Notes: generated by a model from the sequence alone, not told the origin. A stretch of DNA of 64,000 nucleotides from CAYQUO01 sp964420835 (GCA_964420835.1 CAYQUO010000017.1:1-64000), one strand, 5' to 3'; counted from the first letter of the stretch, positions 26,422 to 36,640 are shown. Program-made: numbers and translations.

Positions 26422-27294
26422 ATGAGCTCTGCCGCAATTCGCAACACTACCCTGCGCTGGACGGTGGAGGAATACCTCCGCCTGCCGCCCATCATCGCCC
26501 AGGCCCTTTTTTATAACCATCCCGGCAGACGGATGAGCATCCGTCTGGCCCGTTATGGCCCCTACAGCCGTCAGTACGCCATCCTTTGTCTTCCCCGCCC
26601 GCTGGTGGCCCGGCGCACAGCGGTCTTTTTCGTCCATGGCGGCGGTTGGAGGCGCTGGAATCCCTGGTTCTTCCTTTTCATCGGCCGCTGGTTCACCCGC
26701 CTGGGCTTCCCCGCCATCCTGGGCGGCTACCGCCTGGCGCCGGATTGGCAGCACCCCGACCAGTTGCAGGATGCCCGCGACGGCCTGCTTGCCGGACTGG
26801 CCGCCCTGCGGAAAAGCCGGCTCCCCCTCGGCAAGGTCGTACTCGGCGGCCAATCCGCCGGAGCCCATCTCACCAGCCTGCTCGCCTGTGGTCACCCGCC
26901 CGGTGCGGATGCCTCCTTCGATGTGCCAGGGATCGCCGGCTGGTTCGGCATCAGCGGCCCCCTGGAATTTTCCGTCTGCACGAACTGGCTGCTTAACGGC
27001 ATGGTTCGGGGGTATGCCCCCGAACCGGAGCAGTACGCTGCCGCCGACCCCATCCGCCAGCCATGCAATGGCCGGTCTTTCCCGGCCCTGCTCATCCATG
27101 GCAGCCACGATGCCCTGGTGAGCCCGAAAAATTCCATCAACTTTGCCGAACACCTGCGCCGTTCCGCTCCCGCCCCGGTGGAACTCTGCGTGGAGGAAGG
27201 CTGGCACCACGCCGACCTGGTGGCCCTCTTCTGGCGCGACTTGCCCTCCGCCCGCGCCCTCAGCCGCTGGCTGGAGGTGATGGACTTGAACTGA
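26422..27294 (+). CDS. Alpha/beta hydrolase (BD-FAE/esterase type)
   Basis: This 290-residue protein shows the H-G-G-G-W oxyanion motif (72-76), the nucleophile elbow G-Q-S-A-G with Ser145, a distal Asp in H-G-S-H-D-A-L-V, and the catalytic His in W-H-H-A-D-L. This is the hormone-sensitive-lipase/BD-FAE pattern. It should hydrolyse a carboxylic ester in the cytoplasm, as no signal peptide is present. The start follows GAGGG. It converges with the PlsC gene with eight bases between stops. Confidence 0.87.
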   Translation: MSSAAIRNTTLRWTVEEYLRLPPIIAQALFYNHPGRRMSIRLARYGPYSRQYAILCLPRPLVARRTAVFFVHGGGWRRWNPWFFLFIGRWFTRLGFPAILGGYRLAPDWQHPDQLQDARDGLLAGLAALRKSRLPLGKVVLGGQSAGAHLTSLLACGHPPGADASFDVPGIAGWFGISGPLEFSVCTNWLLNGMVRGYAPEPEQYAAADPIRQPCNGRSFPALLIHGSHDALVSPKNSINFAEHLRRSAPAPVELCVEEGWHHADLVALFWRDLPSARALSRWLEVMDLN

Positions 27295-27302
27295 CGATCG
27301 GA

Positions 27303-28037
27303 TTATTCCCAGGCCAGGTCCGGCATGCCGGGGATCCTGGCTGTGCGCAGCGCCGGCGGCACCGGCACACCTTCCGGCTCCATGCACAGGGCGCTTTTGC
27401 GGGCAAGGAAGATGATCCGCCGCATGATGTCCCTGGAGACGAACTGCACGTAATCGCGGTCTGCCGCGTCCCCCCCGTAAACCACCGGCCGTCCCACTGT
27501 CATCGTATATGGCCCCTGCCAGTACCAGCGCCCGGTCTCCTTCACCCCTTTCACCGTCGAATCGATCGGCACCACCCGCTTGTGGTCCAGGTGAACGCCC
27601 ACCGGGATCACCGGCGCCCCCGTTGCCAGCGCCAGCCTGCCCACCCCGCTGTGCACCTTGTTGAAACCTCCCTCCGCCGGGCTCACCACCCCCTCGGGGA
27701 AGATCATCACCGTTCCGCCGGCCTTCAGCCGGGCAGCCGCCTCATCCAGCGCCTTCTGCCCGTTGCCATACACCACCTCGATGTGCCGGGTGAAGCGCAG
27801 GGACTGCCCCACCACCGGCACCCGGAACAGCACCTCGGTGATCAGCACGCTCACCCGTTCTCCGGTCAGCAGCGTTGCCAGGATCGGGTCCGTGGTCGAC
27901 GGGTGGTTCAGGGCCAGGATCTTTGCGCCCTTCGGCAGCGGCCGCTCGGATCGGATCTCCAGGCGCAGCAGCAGCCGGGCGTACAGCCACACGATCCCCC
28001 GGCCAAGTTGATACCACAATTCACGAATGGGTTGCAT
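27303..28037 (-). CDS. 1-acyl-sn-glycerol-3-phosphate acyltransferase (PlsC family)
   Basis: This 244-residue acyltransferase has the catalytic N-H-P-S-T-T-D (His45, Asp50; HX4D) and the substrate-binding V-M-I-F-P-E-G-V. Length is that of PlsC enzymes. It would acylate lysophosphatidic acid at the inner membrane to form phosphatidic acid, although related enzymes act on other lipids. ATG at 28037 follows GAGGAAG. Confidence 0.88.
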   Translation of the reverse strand: MQPIRELWYQLGRGIVWLYARLLLRLEIRSERPLPKGAKILALNHPSTTDPILATLLTGERVSVLITEVLFRVPVVGQSLRFTRHIEVVYGNGQKALDEAAARLKAGGTVMIFPEGVVSPAEGGFNKVHSGVGRLALATGAPVIPVGVHLDHKRVVPIDSTVKGVKETGRWYWQGPYTMTVGRPVVYGGDAADRDYVQFVSRDIMRRIIFLARKSALCMEPEGVPVPPALRTARIPGMPDLAWE

Positions 28038-28604
28038 TCTTCCTCGTAGGAGATATAACCCCCAACCGGGCCTTCGTTGCTCGCATTATTGGGATTAAAA
28101 AATTGGTCTGAACGGGACTGAAACCAAGGTTTGTAATCCGCATGGGTTCTTCGTTCATTTTGCACTTCCCTGTCCTTTTGGGGGTTGAAAATTGGCAGGC
28201 TGGTGGAAAAATTGCTCGCTTGCAGAATGGCGCTGCTACTGTCTCTCGACCCGGTCCTCACTCCAAAAATGGGTGATATTGATAATGAAAATTGGTGATT
28301 TTGCCAAGTGACGGGATGCTTGGAAGGGTGTAGGATCAAAAGGATGTTCCTTGAACAGCCGGCGCCGAATCGAACCGGTATGATGCCGGGCGTTTCAATT
28401 CCCCGCCTGCCATGGTACCTTGACAACTGGGCAGCTCCCCTCCGGTCACACAACCTGCCCAGGCCCATCCGCAGGACCAGGTTCCCCGTGGCTGCCGTAT
28501 TCGCCAGGAATCAATTTCATCGGAAAAACGAAAAAACGAAAACGAATACCAGTCCCCCTGGGTTTGGGCAAATTGTCTCGCCAGTCTCGTGCAAAAGGCT
28601 GTTG
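28038..28604. other. Intergenic stretch upstream of plsC and downstream of the glycan cluster
   Basis: About 570 bp with intermediate GC. Open frames exist on the plus strand but overlap the glycosyltransferase gene antisense and lack ribosome sites. No RNA gene or repeat is visible. Confidence 0.4.
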
Positions 28605-29756
28605 TCAGGCTGCACCCCGGCCTGCGAGTGTTTGGCCTCCCGCCCCCAGCAGCGCCTCGTAGGCTGCCACCACCTGCCCCAGGTCAAAGCGGGTCGCCAG
28701 CCTTCGGCTCGCCTGGCGGGCTGCCAGCAGCCTCTCCCGGTCGTTCAGCAGCAGCCACAGCGCCGCCGCGTACTCCTCCGGCTTGCCAGGAGGCACCAAA
28801 AAGCCGTTCTCCCCTGCCTGCACCAGTTCCGGGTTGCCCCCGGCCTCGCTCAGCACCAGTGCCAGCCCCAGCGCCAGCGCCTGCACCCCCGCCACCGGCA
28901 GCCCCTCCGAGAGCGACGGCATGAAGTAAATGTCGCTCTGCTTGTACAGCGCCAGCACCTTCTCCGGCTCCACCCATCCGGTCAGGCTGAAGCGCTCCTC
29001 CAGCCCCAGCGCCTGTATCTCCTGCTCCACCTGCGGGCGCAGCGGCCCATCCCCGATCAGCCTGCAGTGCCAAGGCAGTTCGGCCACCTGCGCCAGGCTG
29101 CGCACGATCTGCAGCGGGTTCTTCTGTGGCATGAAGCGCCCGGCGAACACCACCCCCGGCGGGTCGTTCAATCGCATCTCCCCCGGGTCCAGCGCCTGCA
29201 GGTCCACCCCGTTGGGGATCACCTCCACCGGCACCGGGTAGTGCTTCAGCGCCAGCCCGCGGGTGAATTCGCTCACCGCCGCCACCTTCTTGGCCTTCCG
29301 CCAGATGGGAGGTGTGAACGGGAAGATCCAGCGGAACCAGTTGCCGGTCTTTTCCGGTACCCCGCCGGGAACGTCGCCCAGGTGGGCGGTCAGCACATAG
29401 GGAATGCCTGTCAGCAACCCGAGCAGCCAGGCGGCTGCCCCGCCGGGCACCGCAAAGTGGGCATGGATCACATCCGGCTTCCACCGGTGGGCCACCTGTA
29501 GCCCGCGTAACACGGCTGCGGCCACATAGGCTCCCATCGGCACCAGCCCGGCGCGGAACATCTCCCGGCGCAGCGAGGCCAGCCGTTCCACCACCAGGCC
29601 GCCGTCCCCTTCCACAGCCGGCAGGTCGCCGCAGCGGGCGGTCAGCACGTGCAGTTCATGCCCGCGCCTGGCCAGCCCCTCGCAGATGTCGCGGGCGGCG
29701 CGCCCTCCACCCCCGCCCACTGGCGGGTACTCGTGGATCAGCACCAGGATGCGCAT
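28605..29756 (-). CDS. Glycosyltransferase family 4
   Basis: This 383-residue GT-B enzyme has an N-terminal acceptor domain opening with H-E-Y-P-P-V-G-G-G-G-G-R and H-A-H-F-A-V-P-G-G (about residue 100). The C-terminal donor domain contains V-F-A-G-R-F-M-P-Q-K-N-P and the E-x7-E pattern in S-L-S-E-G-L-P-V...L-V-L-S-E-A-G-G. It transfers a sugar from a nucleotide-sugar to a growing glycan at the cytoplasmic face. It is the last gene of the overlapping polysaccharide operon; its start shares one base with the upstream stop. Confidence 0.88.
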   Translation of the reverse strand: MRILVLIHEYPPVGGGGGRAARDICEGLARRGHELHVLTARCGDLPAVEGDGGLVVERLASLRREMFRAGLVPMGAYVAAAVLRGLQVAHRWKPDVIHAHFAVPGGAAAWLLGLLTGIPYVLTAHLGDVPGGVPEKTGNWFRWIFPFTPPIWRKAKKVAAVSEFTRGLALKHYPVPVEVIPNGVDLQALDPGEMRLNDPPGVVFAGRFMPQKNPLQIVRSLAQVAELPWHCRLIGDGPLRPQVEQEIQALGLEERFSLTGWVEPEKVLALYKQSDIYFMPSLSEGLPVAGVQALALGLALVLSEAGGNPELVQAGENGFLVPPGKPEEYAAALWLLLNDRERLLAARQASRRLATRFDLGQVVAAYEALLGAGGQTLAGRGAA

Positions 29757-30730
29757 CAGCGCCTCTTCAGAGCCGGGGCGCCCGCTTTGATGTTTTTGAT
29801 CTCGCGCACTGCATAGGTCGGCTTGCCCTGTGATTCGTGGTAGGTGCGCATCAGCATCTCGGCGATCAACCCCATCAGCAGCGACTGGAATCCCAGGATC
29901 CCGATCATGATCGAAACCGCGAACAATGGCGAACTGAAGGGCGAGATCTGGTAAGCCAGCCGCCGCACTGCCAGGTAGGCCAGTATGAGCACGCTCACAC
30001 CGATGAAAGCCATGCCCGTCCCGCCAAAAACGTAGATCGGCTTGTTGGCGTAACTGGAAAGGAACTTGACCGTGAACAGGTCCAGGATCACTTTTATGAT
30101 GCGCTCCAGGCCGTACTTGGCCTTGCCGTACTTGCGCGGATGGTGCTGCACCGGCAGTTCGATGATCTTCGCCCCCACCGACGAGGCATACACCGGGATA
30201 AAGCGGTGCATCTCGCCGTAGAGCCGGAAGCCCGTTAACACCTCGCGGCGGTAGGCTTTCAGCGTGCAGCCGTAGTCGTGCAGGCGAACGCCCGTCACCG
30301 TTGAGATCAGCCAGTTGGCCACCCGTGAGGGCAGTGTGCGGGTGATGAAGGCATCCTTCCGCCGGATGCGCCAGCCGCTCACCACGTCATTGCCCTCGTC
30401 CAGTTTCGCCAGCATCAACGGGATATCAGCCGGGTCGTTCTGCATGTCGGCGTCCATCAACACGATGATCTCACCGATCGAGTGGTCGATTCCGGCGGCG
30501 ATGGCTGCCGTCTGCCCGTAGTTGCGCCTCAGCCCCACCACCCGCACATGCTGCGGGTCTTTGGTCGCCAGCGCTTGCAGCACAGCCCAACTCCCATCTC
30601 GGCTGCCGTCATCCACCAGCACCACCTCCCATTCCCGTTTCACCTCCTTCATTGCCTCCAGGATGGCCTGGTACAGGCTGGGCAGGGTCTCTTCTTCGTT
30701 GTACACCGGAATGACGATGGACAGGTTCAT
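29756..30730 (-). CDS. Polyprenyl-phosphate glycosyltransferase (GT2, DPM1/GtrB-like)
   Basis: This 324-residue protein has a GT2 domain (S-I-V-I-P-V-Y-N-E-E-E-T-L-P at the start, D-D-G-S near residue 42, the metal-binding D-A-D near 95) and two C-terminal membrane helices (about 230-300). This is the architecture of GtrB/ArnC/DPM1, which make polyprenyl-phosphate sugars for periplasmic GT-C enzymes. That fits its position between GT-C genes. The start overlaps the preceding gene by four bases. Confidence 0.9.
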   Translation of the reverse strand: MNLSIVIPVYNEEETLPSLYQAILEAMKEVKREWEVVLVDDGSRDGSWAVLQALATKDPQHVRVVGLRRNYGQTAAIAAGIDHSIGEIIVLMDADMQNDPADIPLMLAKLDEGNDVVSGWRIRRKDAFITRTLPSRVANWLISTVTGVRLHDYGCTLKAYRREVLTGFRLYGEMHRFIPVYASSVGAKIIELPVQHHPRKYGKAKYGLERIIKVILDLFTVKFLSSYANKPIYVFGGTGMAFIGVSVLILAYLAVRRLAYQISPFSSPLFAVSIMIGILGFQSLLMGLIAEMLMRTYHESQGKPTYAVREIKNIKAGAPALKRR

Positions 30731-32598
30731 TTGATTCTCCGGAAGATGTGGATGATCGATCTTGGCCGGCAGGGCACCGTTTCAGGGGTGGGGGACATCT
30801 CGTCAAAGGTGACCCCGTCCGCCGACCCGCCGGGGAAATGGTTGGTCACGTAGCGCTCGGCCAGCAGCAAGTAATCGGCTTGCTGCTTCCAGCGCTCGGC
30901 CAGTTCTGCGCTCCAATAGCCCTCGCGTTCCAGTCTGTCCGGGTCACCGCTGAAAAGGTACGTGTACCAGTGGTTCACCTGCGGAGCGAAGACCCGTACC
31001 CCGGGAATGTACAGCAGCGGCAGCGGTGAAATGTCATTTTCCCAGTACACCAGGGAGTTGGCAGGAACCTGTTGCGCCAGGCTCGCCCCCACAGCCTCGT
31101 GGGCGGTGATCACGTCGTCCCGGCACAGCGTGGGCAGCCTCCCGCCGGCGAACACTAGCGTCGGTGAAAGCAGGATGCCCACCGCCAGAAAAACCTGCAA
31201 CGACCAAACCGCCGGCGAAATGCGCCGCTTCCTCACCTGCCGAATGAAGAAGGGCAGCAGCAGCAGAAGCGCCCCGAAAAGTCCTCCGGCTATGGCGGGC
31301 AGCAGTTGCTGGATGAAGTCATACGACCAGCCGAACTTGTTCATCAGCACCCGGAAAAGCTCGGTCACCCCACCCTGCAGTTGCATCCCGCTCACCCGCG
31401 GTACGGGGATGTTACCCAGTGTCCTGCCCAACACCTGCCAGGCGCCGTAGCCAATGCCGATGGCTGGCAGCGCCACGGCCAGTGCCGACAGGAATTGGCG
31501 CAGGAACCCGGCTTTCCTTCGCCAAAGTGGTTGGACTGCGGCCAGGATGAGCAGCCCCAGCGCCGTAAAGAAGGCCAGGTATCCCGGGTAGCAGTACAGG
31601 CAACTGGCCGGTTTTAATGCGCCCCACAGGTGGACGCCCATCAGGAGCAGGAACATCCACGAGAGACATATCGCTGCCCGCCGGCGGGTTTTATCCCTCC
31701 AGTCCTGCCGGGCCGGCCAGAGAATCCAGGAAGCCAGCGGGCCAAGCAGGGCGGGAAAGTTATAGCGCCAGCCTTCAAAGTAAACGTAGATTGTTGAAAG
31801 GATGTTGTATTCGGGTGCCCACCCGGTATTGCCGCTCAGTCTGGTGGGCGAAAGGCCGGTCCAGTCCAGCATGGCCCGATACAGGCTTCCAGGCAGGTAG
31901 GGCAGCCAGATATCCATGATGCGCGGCCAGTAGAGCGCATGGATACCAGCCGCCAGCAATAACGCCACCAGCGTGGCCGCCAATCCCCTGCGCCAGCCAT
32001 GTTCCCAGAAGATGTAGACCAGCAGCAGTGGCACGGCAGGTGCCATGTTTTGGCGTACCATCACGCATAACACCATCAGCGCTGCACCCACCGCCAGTTG
32101 CCAACCCCGGCGGTTCTTCCCCAGGGTGAACGCCAGTGCACCCATCAGGAATGCGGCGGTCAATCCCTGCGAAATGGCCTCAGTGTAAAACATGATATTG
32201 GCCGGGCCAACTGCCATTATCCAGGCCACACCGGCTGCCCACCAGCGGCCGGCCAGGCGCAGGGTTGCCAGCCAGGTGGCCCCCAGCACCAGCATGCCAA
32301 TGAAAAGTGAAAAGTAACGCCCGGTTCGCAACCCCGCTCCGAACAGGGCTTGCGCCGCACCGGGAACCAGGTATGCCAGCGGCATCTTGCTGGTCAACAG
32401 GCCGTATTCCTGGAAGGGGTGGTAGTCGCCCTTGATAAAGAGCAGGCCTTTGACCAGGTACATGCCTTCATCAAGGGTCACATCCATGTGGTGGGCATAA
32501 TACACCCCCTGCAATGTAAAGATAAGCAACCCCAGCAGGCTCAGCAACAATGGCAGCCGGTTGAGCCAACGTATTTTGCTTTGCAGATGCTTGATCAT
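30727..32598 (-). CDS. GT-C-fold membrane glycosyltransferase (ArnT/GT39-like)
   Basis: The frame is open to 32640, but ATG at 32598 lies seven bases beyond the previous stop and leads into the first helix. The 623-residue product has about a dozen membrane helices and the acidic first outer loop with D-V-T-L-D-E-G-M-Y (about residue 36-44), where GT-C enzymes place the catalytic Asp. A soluble periplasmic tail of about 130 residues follows. It should use a polyprenyl-phosphate sugar, probably made by the adjacent GtrB-like enzyme. Confidence 0.75.
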   Translation of the reverse strand: MIKHLQSKIRWLNRLPLLLSLLGLLIFTLQGVYYAHHMDVTLDEGMYLVKGLLFIKGDYHPFQEYGLLTSKMPLAYLVPGAAQALFGAGLRTGRYFSLFIGMLVLGATWLATLRLAGRWWAAGVAWIMAVGPANIMFYTEAISQGLTAAFLMGALAFTLGKNRRGWQLAVGAALMVLCVMVRQNMAPAVPLLLVYIFWEHGWRRGLAATLVALLLAAGIHALYWPRIMDIWLPYLPGSLYRAMLDWTGLSPTRLSGNTGWAPEYNILSTIYVYFEGWRYNFPALLGPLASWILWPARQDWRDKTRRRAAICLSWMFLLLMGVHLWGALKPASCLYCYPGYLAFFTALGLLILAAVQPLWRRKAGFLRQFLSALAVALPAIGIGYGAWQVLGRTLGNIPVPRVSGMQLQGGVTELFRVLMNKFGWSYDFIQQLLPAIAGGLFGALLLLLPFFIRQVRKRRISPAVWSLQVFLAVGILLSPTLVFAGGRLPTLCRDDVITAHEAVGASLAQQVPANSLVYWENDISPLPLLYIPGVRVFAPQVNHWYTYLFSGDPDRLEREGYWSAELAERWKQQADYLLLAERYVTNHFPGGSADGVTFDEMSPTPETVPCRPRSIIHIFRRIK

Positions 32599-32605
32599 GT
32601 CCTGT

Positions 32606-34126
32606 TCATCCCCTGCGCCGGCGAAAACCCCGCCTGGCATCCCACAACCAGCCGCTGGCCAGGACGAGCGCGCTCAATCCGACGATCCACGCCACCATCT
32701 GCCAGAAAGGCATGCGGCCCCACCACTTGTAGTAGCGGCTGAAATACCAACTGGTAAAAAAGCCCAGGAAGATCAGTTCCACCAGCAGGCCCCGTACCAG
32801 CCAGGCATCGCGCTTTTCCAGGCAATGGCAGACCGCCCAGGCGGCGAAGGCGGCCATGAACGGCAGGAACAACGTGCGGTATCGCGGGTTGTCCCACTGG
32901 TCGCCGCCTCCGCGAGCCGAGGAGAGCAGCAGCCAAAAAAGGATGGCTGCCCCGAACCACAACAGCACAACCTTTTCGCTCCCCGGCCTGGCCTTGAAGG
33001 CGGCAAGGATGCCGTAAAGGAGCAGGGGGGCCAGGGCATACCAGCCCACCGCTCGTAGTATGGCCACCACCTTCCAGATTGGCAGTGCCGGGGCGGCAAT
33101 GGCGGCTGGCAGCACGGGTTGTGCCAGGCCATAGAGCACGATGAAGGGCACCCGGAAGGTGCGGCCGATCTCTTCGATGGCCGTTTGTACACGGCCGCTC
33201 TGCCGCTCGGTTAGGATAAAATCCCACATGGCGGAAGACCTCAGCCAGCCCCAGCTTATCCAAAATAACACCAGCAGCCCAACAGCCAGAACCGGGATAC
33301 CGGCCAACCGCCAGGCTTTGGAGCGCGGGGCCAGGTTTTCCAGCCAAAACCAGCCCAGCAGCACTCCGGCCACAGCCAGCGCCACCCGGTTGGAGAAGAA
33401 GCTCATCCCCAGCACACTAACCCCGGCTACGATCGTGGCGGGCAGCCGGGATTGCCGCCAGGATAACACTGCCCAGATCCCCAGGCAGGTGAAAGCGATG
33501 AGGAAAGGTTCGCGCATTTGCGAACTGCCGAAGAGGACCCCATCCGGGTAGATCGCCAGCAGCCAACTTGCAAGGTTGGCAACTTTCACATTCCAGCGCT
33601 GTTGCAATGACCGCTGGAGGAACGGCAGCCCGACCGCGGCGGCAAATGCACACAGGATCAAAACCAGGAAGGGGCGCTGGGCATCCGGCGAGAGCCAGCG
33701 GTAAATGACGCCTTCCAGGAGCAGCAAACCGCCATATTGGTCGGTGTCGAACTCCACCCAAAGCACCTGGCCAAGCGGGCGCGGATCCTTAACCAGGCCC
33801 CAGGCTTCCTGATCCCGGCGGTAGGCATCGTAGAAGAGATAACCGGAATTCTGGGTCGGTTCGTCGTACCCGTGTTTGGGCAACGCCAGGCTCAGGCTTA
33901 CACCCACGACCAGGCGCAGAAAAAAAGCCGCAGCCATCATCCATGCCAGCGTTCGGCCGGCACCCGCCCAAAGCCAGGCGGTAAGCAAAAGAAAAATGGA
34001 AAGCCCCGAAAGGAGCCATGCGCCGGCAAAGCCGGGCAGGAAGCGCCCGGGTGACAAGGCGCCCAGAATTGCCCCCAAGGCTCCACCCAACCCAAGTGCG
34101 GTCAGGATGCGAACTGAGATCTTCAT
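32606..34126 (-). CDS. Polytopic membrane protein, probable GT-C glycosyltransferase or polymerase
   Basis: This 506-residue protein has 11 to 13 membrane helices. The first outer loop contains P-K-H-G-Y-D-E-P-T (about residue 84-92) with an Asp-Glu pair in the GT-C position, and a later L-F-G-S-S-Q-M-R-E-P-F segment. It could be a GT-C transferase or a Wzy-like polymerase of the cluster. No polymerase is otherwise evident in this operon, so the second reading deserves weight. It starts 19 bp after the upstream gene. Confidence 0.62.
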   Translation of the reverse strand: MKISVRILTALGLGGALGAILGALSPGRFLPGFAGAWLLSGLSIFLLLTAWLWAGAGRTLAWMMAAAFFLRLVVGVSLSLALPKHGYDEPTQNSGYLFYDAYRRDQEAWGLVKDPRPLGQVLWVEFDTDQYGGLLLLEGVIYRWLSPDAQRPFLVLILCAFAAAVGLPFLQRSLQQRWNVKVANLASWLLAIYPDGVLFGSSQMREPFLIAFTCLGIWAVLSWRQSRLPATIVAGVSVLGMSFFSNRVALAVAGVLLGWFWLENLAPRSKAWRLAGIPVLAVGLLVLFWISWGWLRSSAMWDFILTERQSGRVQTAIEEIGRTFRVPFIVLYGLAQPVLPAAIAAPALPIWKVVAILRAVGWYALAPLLLYGILAAFKARPGSEKVVLLWFGAAILFWLLLSSARGGGDQWDNPRYRTLFLPFMAAFAAWAVCHCLEKRDAWLVRGLLVELIFLGFFTSWYFSRYYKWWGRMPFWQMVAWIVGLSALVLASGWLWDARRGFRRRRG

Positions 34127-34145
34127 TCAATAAGGATTGTACCAC

Positions 34146-35288
34146 TCAAGGGGCAAGCCCTTCCAGCGCCTGCTTTGCCCGCAACACCCAGGTGTAGCGT
34201 TCGGCATCCTGGCGCGCACAGGCAGAAATCCTGAGGCGACGGACCGGGTCGTCCAGCAGGTCTCTCAAGGCAGCCGTCCAGGCGTCCGCATCTTCCGGCG
34301 GACAGAAGATCGCATTGCCCTCGTGCAGCACTTCGTGAACCACCGGCAGGTCGCTGCTGATGATCGCCCGGCCGGCGGAAAGATAATCGAACATTTTCAT
34401 CGGGCTGCAAATGTCTGCTGAATTGCCGCCGCTGCTGCCGGCGATACGCCGCTCGTATGGCATCAGGAGAATGTCGCATGCCGCCAGGTAGGCTGGCAGG
34501 TCCTGGTTTGGCACAAAGCCCGTCAAGGTTACATTTGAGATCCCACCGGCTTGCAGCCGTTCCTGCCAATACGTCACATCCTGGGGCCGGCCGCCAATCC
34601 AGAGGAAGTGAATTTGTGGGAAACGGTAAGCCAGTTCCTGGAGAAGCCCCATGCCGCGGCCGCTGTAAAAATGGCCGTTAAACCCAACCGTTGGCAAATC
34701 TGGCAGTTCAAGGTCCCGGCGGGCTTTATGTGGGTCCTCACGGTCGGTGTATCGTTCCGGCTCCGTGCCGTTGGGGGCAACCTGCAGGTCGATCTGCTGC
34801 ATGTCCTTGCCGTATTGCGTTGCCAGTTTGCCGGCAAGGGCACGGGTGATGACGAGCAGCCGTTTCTTCCCCGGGGTGCGCAGGAATCGCCGGAAGACGG
34901 AAGGAGCGATCCGCCCGGTTGGGCGATCATGCACTTCGAGGATCACCGGAAAACCTCGCCATGCAGCCAGCAGCGCCGCTTGTGGCAGCCAGGTATACAC
35001 TACTTGGGAGTCCCACGACCTGGCTGCAGCCAGTGCACGCCAGGCAAGATCGTAATGGCGAAGCGCCCTGCTGCATGGCAGCCAAATGATCTTCAAGCCC
35101 CCGGCCGCCATCGGATCGCCCAGGCCATATAAGGCAGCCAATTGATCCTGTTGCAAGGCTTCCGTTCCCGGTACCCACAAGTGGACCTCGTGGCCATTGC
35201 GCTTGAGGGCAAAACATGCCTTCACCAGTTGGATGCTGTTGGCCGTGGTTGAGGGGATGCGGGAGGCGGCAATACAGGCAACTTTCAT
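34146..35288 (-). CDS. Glycosyltransferase family 4
   Basis: This 380-residue GT-B enzyme has an N-terminal Rossmann-like domain (H-D-R-P-T-G in the middle) and a C-terminal domain with F-N-G-H-F-Y-S-G-R-G-M-G-L-L, L-M-P-Y-E-R-R-I-A-G and S-P-M-K-M-F-D-Y-L-S-A-G-R. The last matches the donor-binding block of GT4 enzymes with UDP or GDP sugars. It has no membrane segment. Its start overlaps the flippase gene by four bases. Confidence 0.85.
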   Translation of the reverse strand: MKVACIAASRIPSTTANSIQLVKACFALKRNGHEVHLWVPGTEALQQDQLAALYGLGDPMAAGGLKIIWLPCSRALRHYDLAWRALAAARSWDSQVVYTWLPQAALLAAWRGFPVILEVHDRPTGRIAPSVFRRFLRTPGKKRLLVITRALAGKLATQYGKDMQQIDLQVAPNGTEPERYTDREDPHKARRDLELPDLPTVGFNGHFYSGRGMGLLQELAYRFPQIHFLWIGGRPQDVTYWQERLQAGGISNVTLTGFVPNQDLPAYLAACDILLMPYERRIAGSSGGNSADICSPMKMFDYLSAGRAIISSDLPVVHEVLHEGNAIFCPPEDADAWTAALRDLLDDPVRRLRISACARQDAERYTWVLRAKQALEGLAP

Positions 35289-36640
35289 GTGGCTGGATTC
35301 TCTCCGGCAGAGGTTTTTTCCCGCTGGTGGAGTTCAAGCAGGCCACGCATGACCACCCAGACCATGGATACGGTGAAATATCCCGATAATAAGGCTGCCT
35401 GGGCTAGGTACCCCAACGGCCGCACCAGCAAAAACATAAGCCCTGTTTTCAAGGCACCGATTACAGCCGTGGCTTTCAGCGGTTCGTTGGGCAACCCAAG
35501 CGAAAGTAACAGGGGCCGGTTCCAAAAGAGGACATTTCCCACCCCATAACCAACCAGCAGGATGAGGATGGCCGGCAGGGATGGCAGGTATGCGCCCTGT
35601 TTCAGCCAGGAGAGCAAGGGTCGGCCAAGAAGCAGGATGCCCGCTGCGCAGGCCAGCGTCCAGGCCAGGGCCAGGAGGGAGGTCTTTCTGAGCAGTCGGC
35701 GGAGTGGTTTCCATTCATTTCGTGCAACCGAACTGCTGATCTGTGGGAAGGTGGTATTGATCAATGGAGTGACCGGCATGACGATGATGTTCATAATGGC
35801 CAGGGAAAACTTGTAATACCCGGCTTCCAGGCTGGAAAGGAAGAAACCAACCCACAACACCTCACTGTCTCGGATGACCATGTTGATGGTGCCGCTCAGG
35901 TTGGTGCTGATTGCGAATCCAGCCAATTTTCGTCGCTCTTGTACCAGGCTCAAAGGGGCCCTGTGCCAGCCTTCCCCCAGTGTTTTGCCAGCCCGGCGCA
36001 GCGCCAGGAAGAGCATCCCCAGGCCGTTGAGAACCTTGCCGGCTAGGTAGGCTGCCAGAACCAGGTTAAAACCAGCCTTAAGGAGGAATGCCGCCAGAAT
36101 GATCCCTGCCGTGAGAACACTCTGTGCCAGGGTTACCAATGCCTGGCCGCGGAAATGATCACCCAGTTGCAGGAGGGCTGTGCTGGTTTCTGCGACCAGG
36201 TTGGCAAGCAGGGCCAGTCCATAGATGATGATGTAATTGGTGGTCTGGGTATCCTTCAAAATATATTTGGCTGCCAGTGGTGCCATCAGGACAAGCAGTG
36301 CGTAGGCAATGACGGACGTTGCCGCTTCAGTAAGGGCGGCCATCTTAACAACCGCAGCCGCTTCCTGTCGGTGGCCTTTGGCAAGCTCCTGCCCGGCATA
36401 CTTGATGACCACCTCCCCCATACGGAAGGATAATAACCGGTTCACACTGGAGGCGAAGAGGATGACCATGCCCAGCAGTCCGTACTCGGATGGCCCAAGC
36501 AAAACAGCCGCCAGGATGCCCTGGAGGGAGGTCAGAACCATGCTGACCGTGTTACTGCTTAGCAGGTATCCGGAATTTCGCAGGACATGGATGAATAGAG
36601 GGTCCTGCTGCCAGGCGGACAAACGCGAGCGCAGGCTCAT
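35285..36640 (-). CDS. Wzx-type polysaccharide flippase
   Basis: The frame is open to 36769, but ATG at 36640 overlaps the epimerase stop as ATGA, the arrangement used throughout this operon. The 451-residue protein has 12 to 14 helices and the MOP-superfamily start L-R-N-S-G-Y-L-L-S-S-N-T-V-S-M-V-L. The middle G-P-S-E-Y-G-L-L-G-M is also typical. It would move lipid-linked oligosaccharide across the inner membrane. Confidence 0.85.
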   Translation of the reverse strand: MSLRSRLSAWQQDPLFIHVLRNSGYLLSSNTVSMVLTSLQGILAAVLLGPSEYGLLGMVILFASSVNRLLSFRMGEVVIKYAGQELAKGHRQEAAAVVKMAALTEAATSVIAYALLVLMAPLAAKYILKDTQTTNYIIIYGLALLANLVAETSTALLQLGDHFRGQALVTLAQSVLTAGIILAAFLLKAGFNLVLAAYLAGKVLNGLGMLFLALRRAGKTLGEGWHRAPLSLVQERRKLAGFAISTNLSGTINMVIRDSEVLWVGFFLSSLEAGYYKFSLAIMNIIVMPVTPLINTTFPQISSSVARNEWKPLRRLLRKTSLLALAWTLACAAGILLLGRPLLSWLKQGAYLPSLPAILILLVGYGVGNVLFWNRPLLLSLGLPNEPLKATAVIGALKTGLMFLLVRPLGYLAQAALLSGYFTVSMVWVVMRGLLELHQREKTSAGENPAT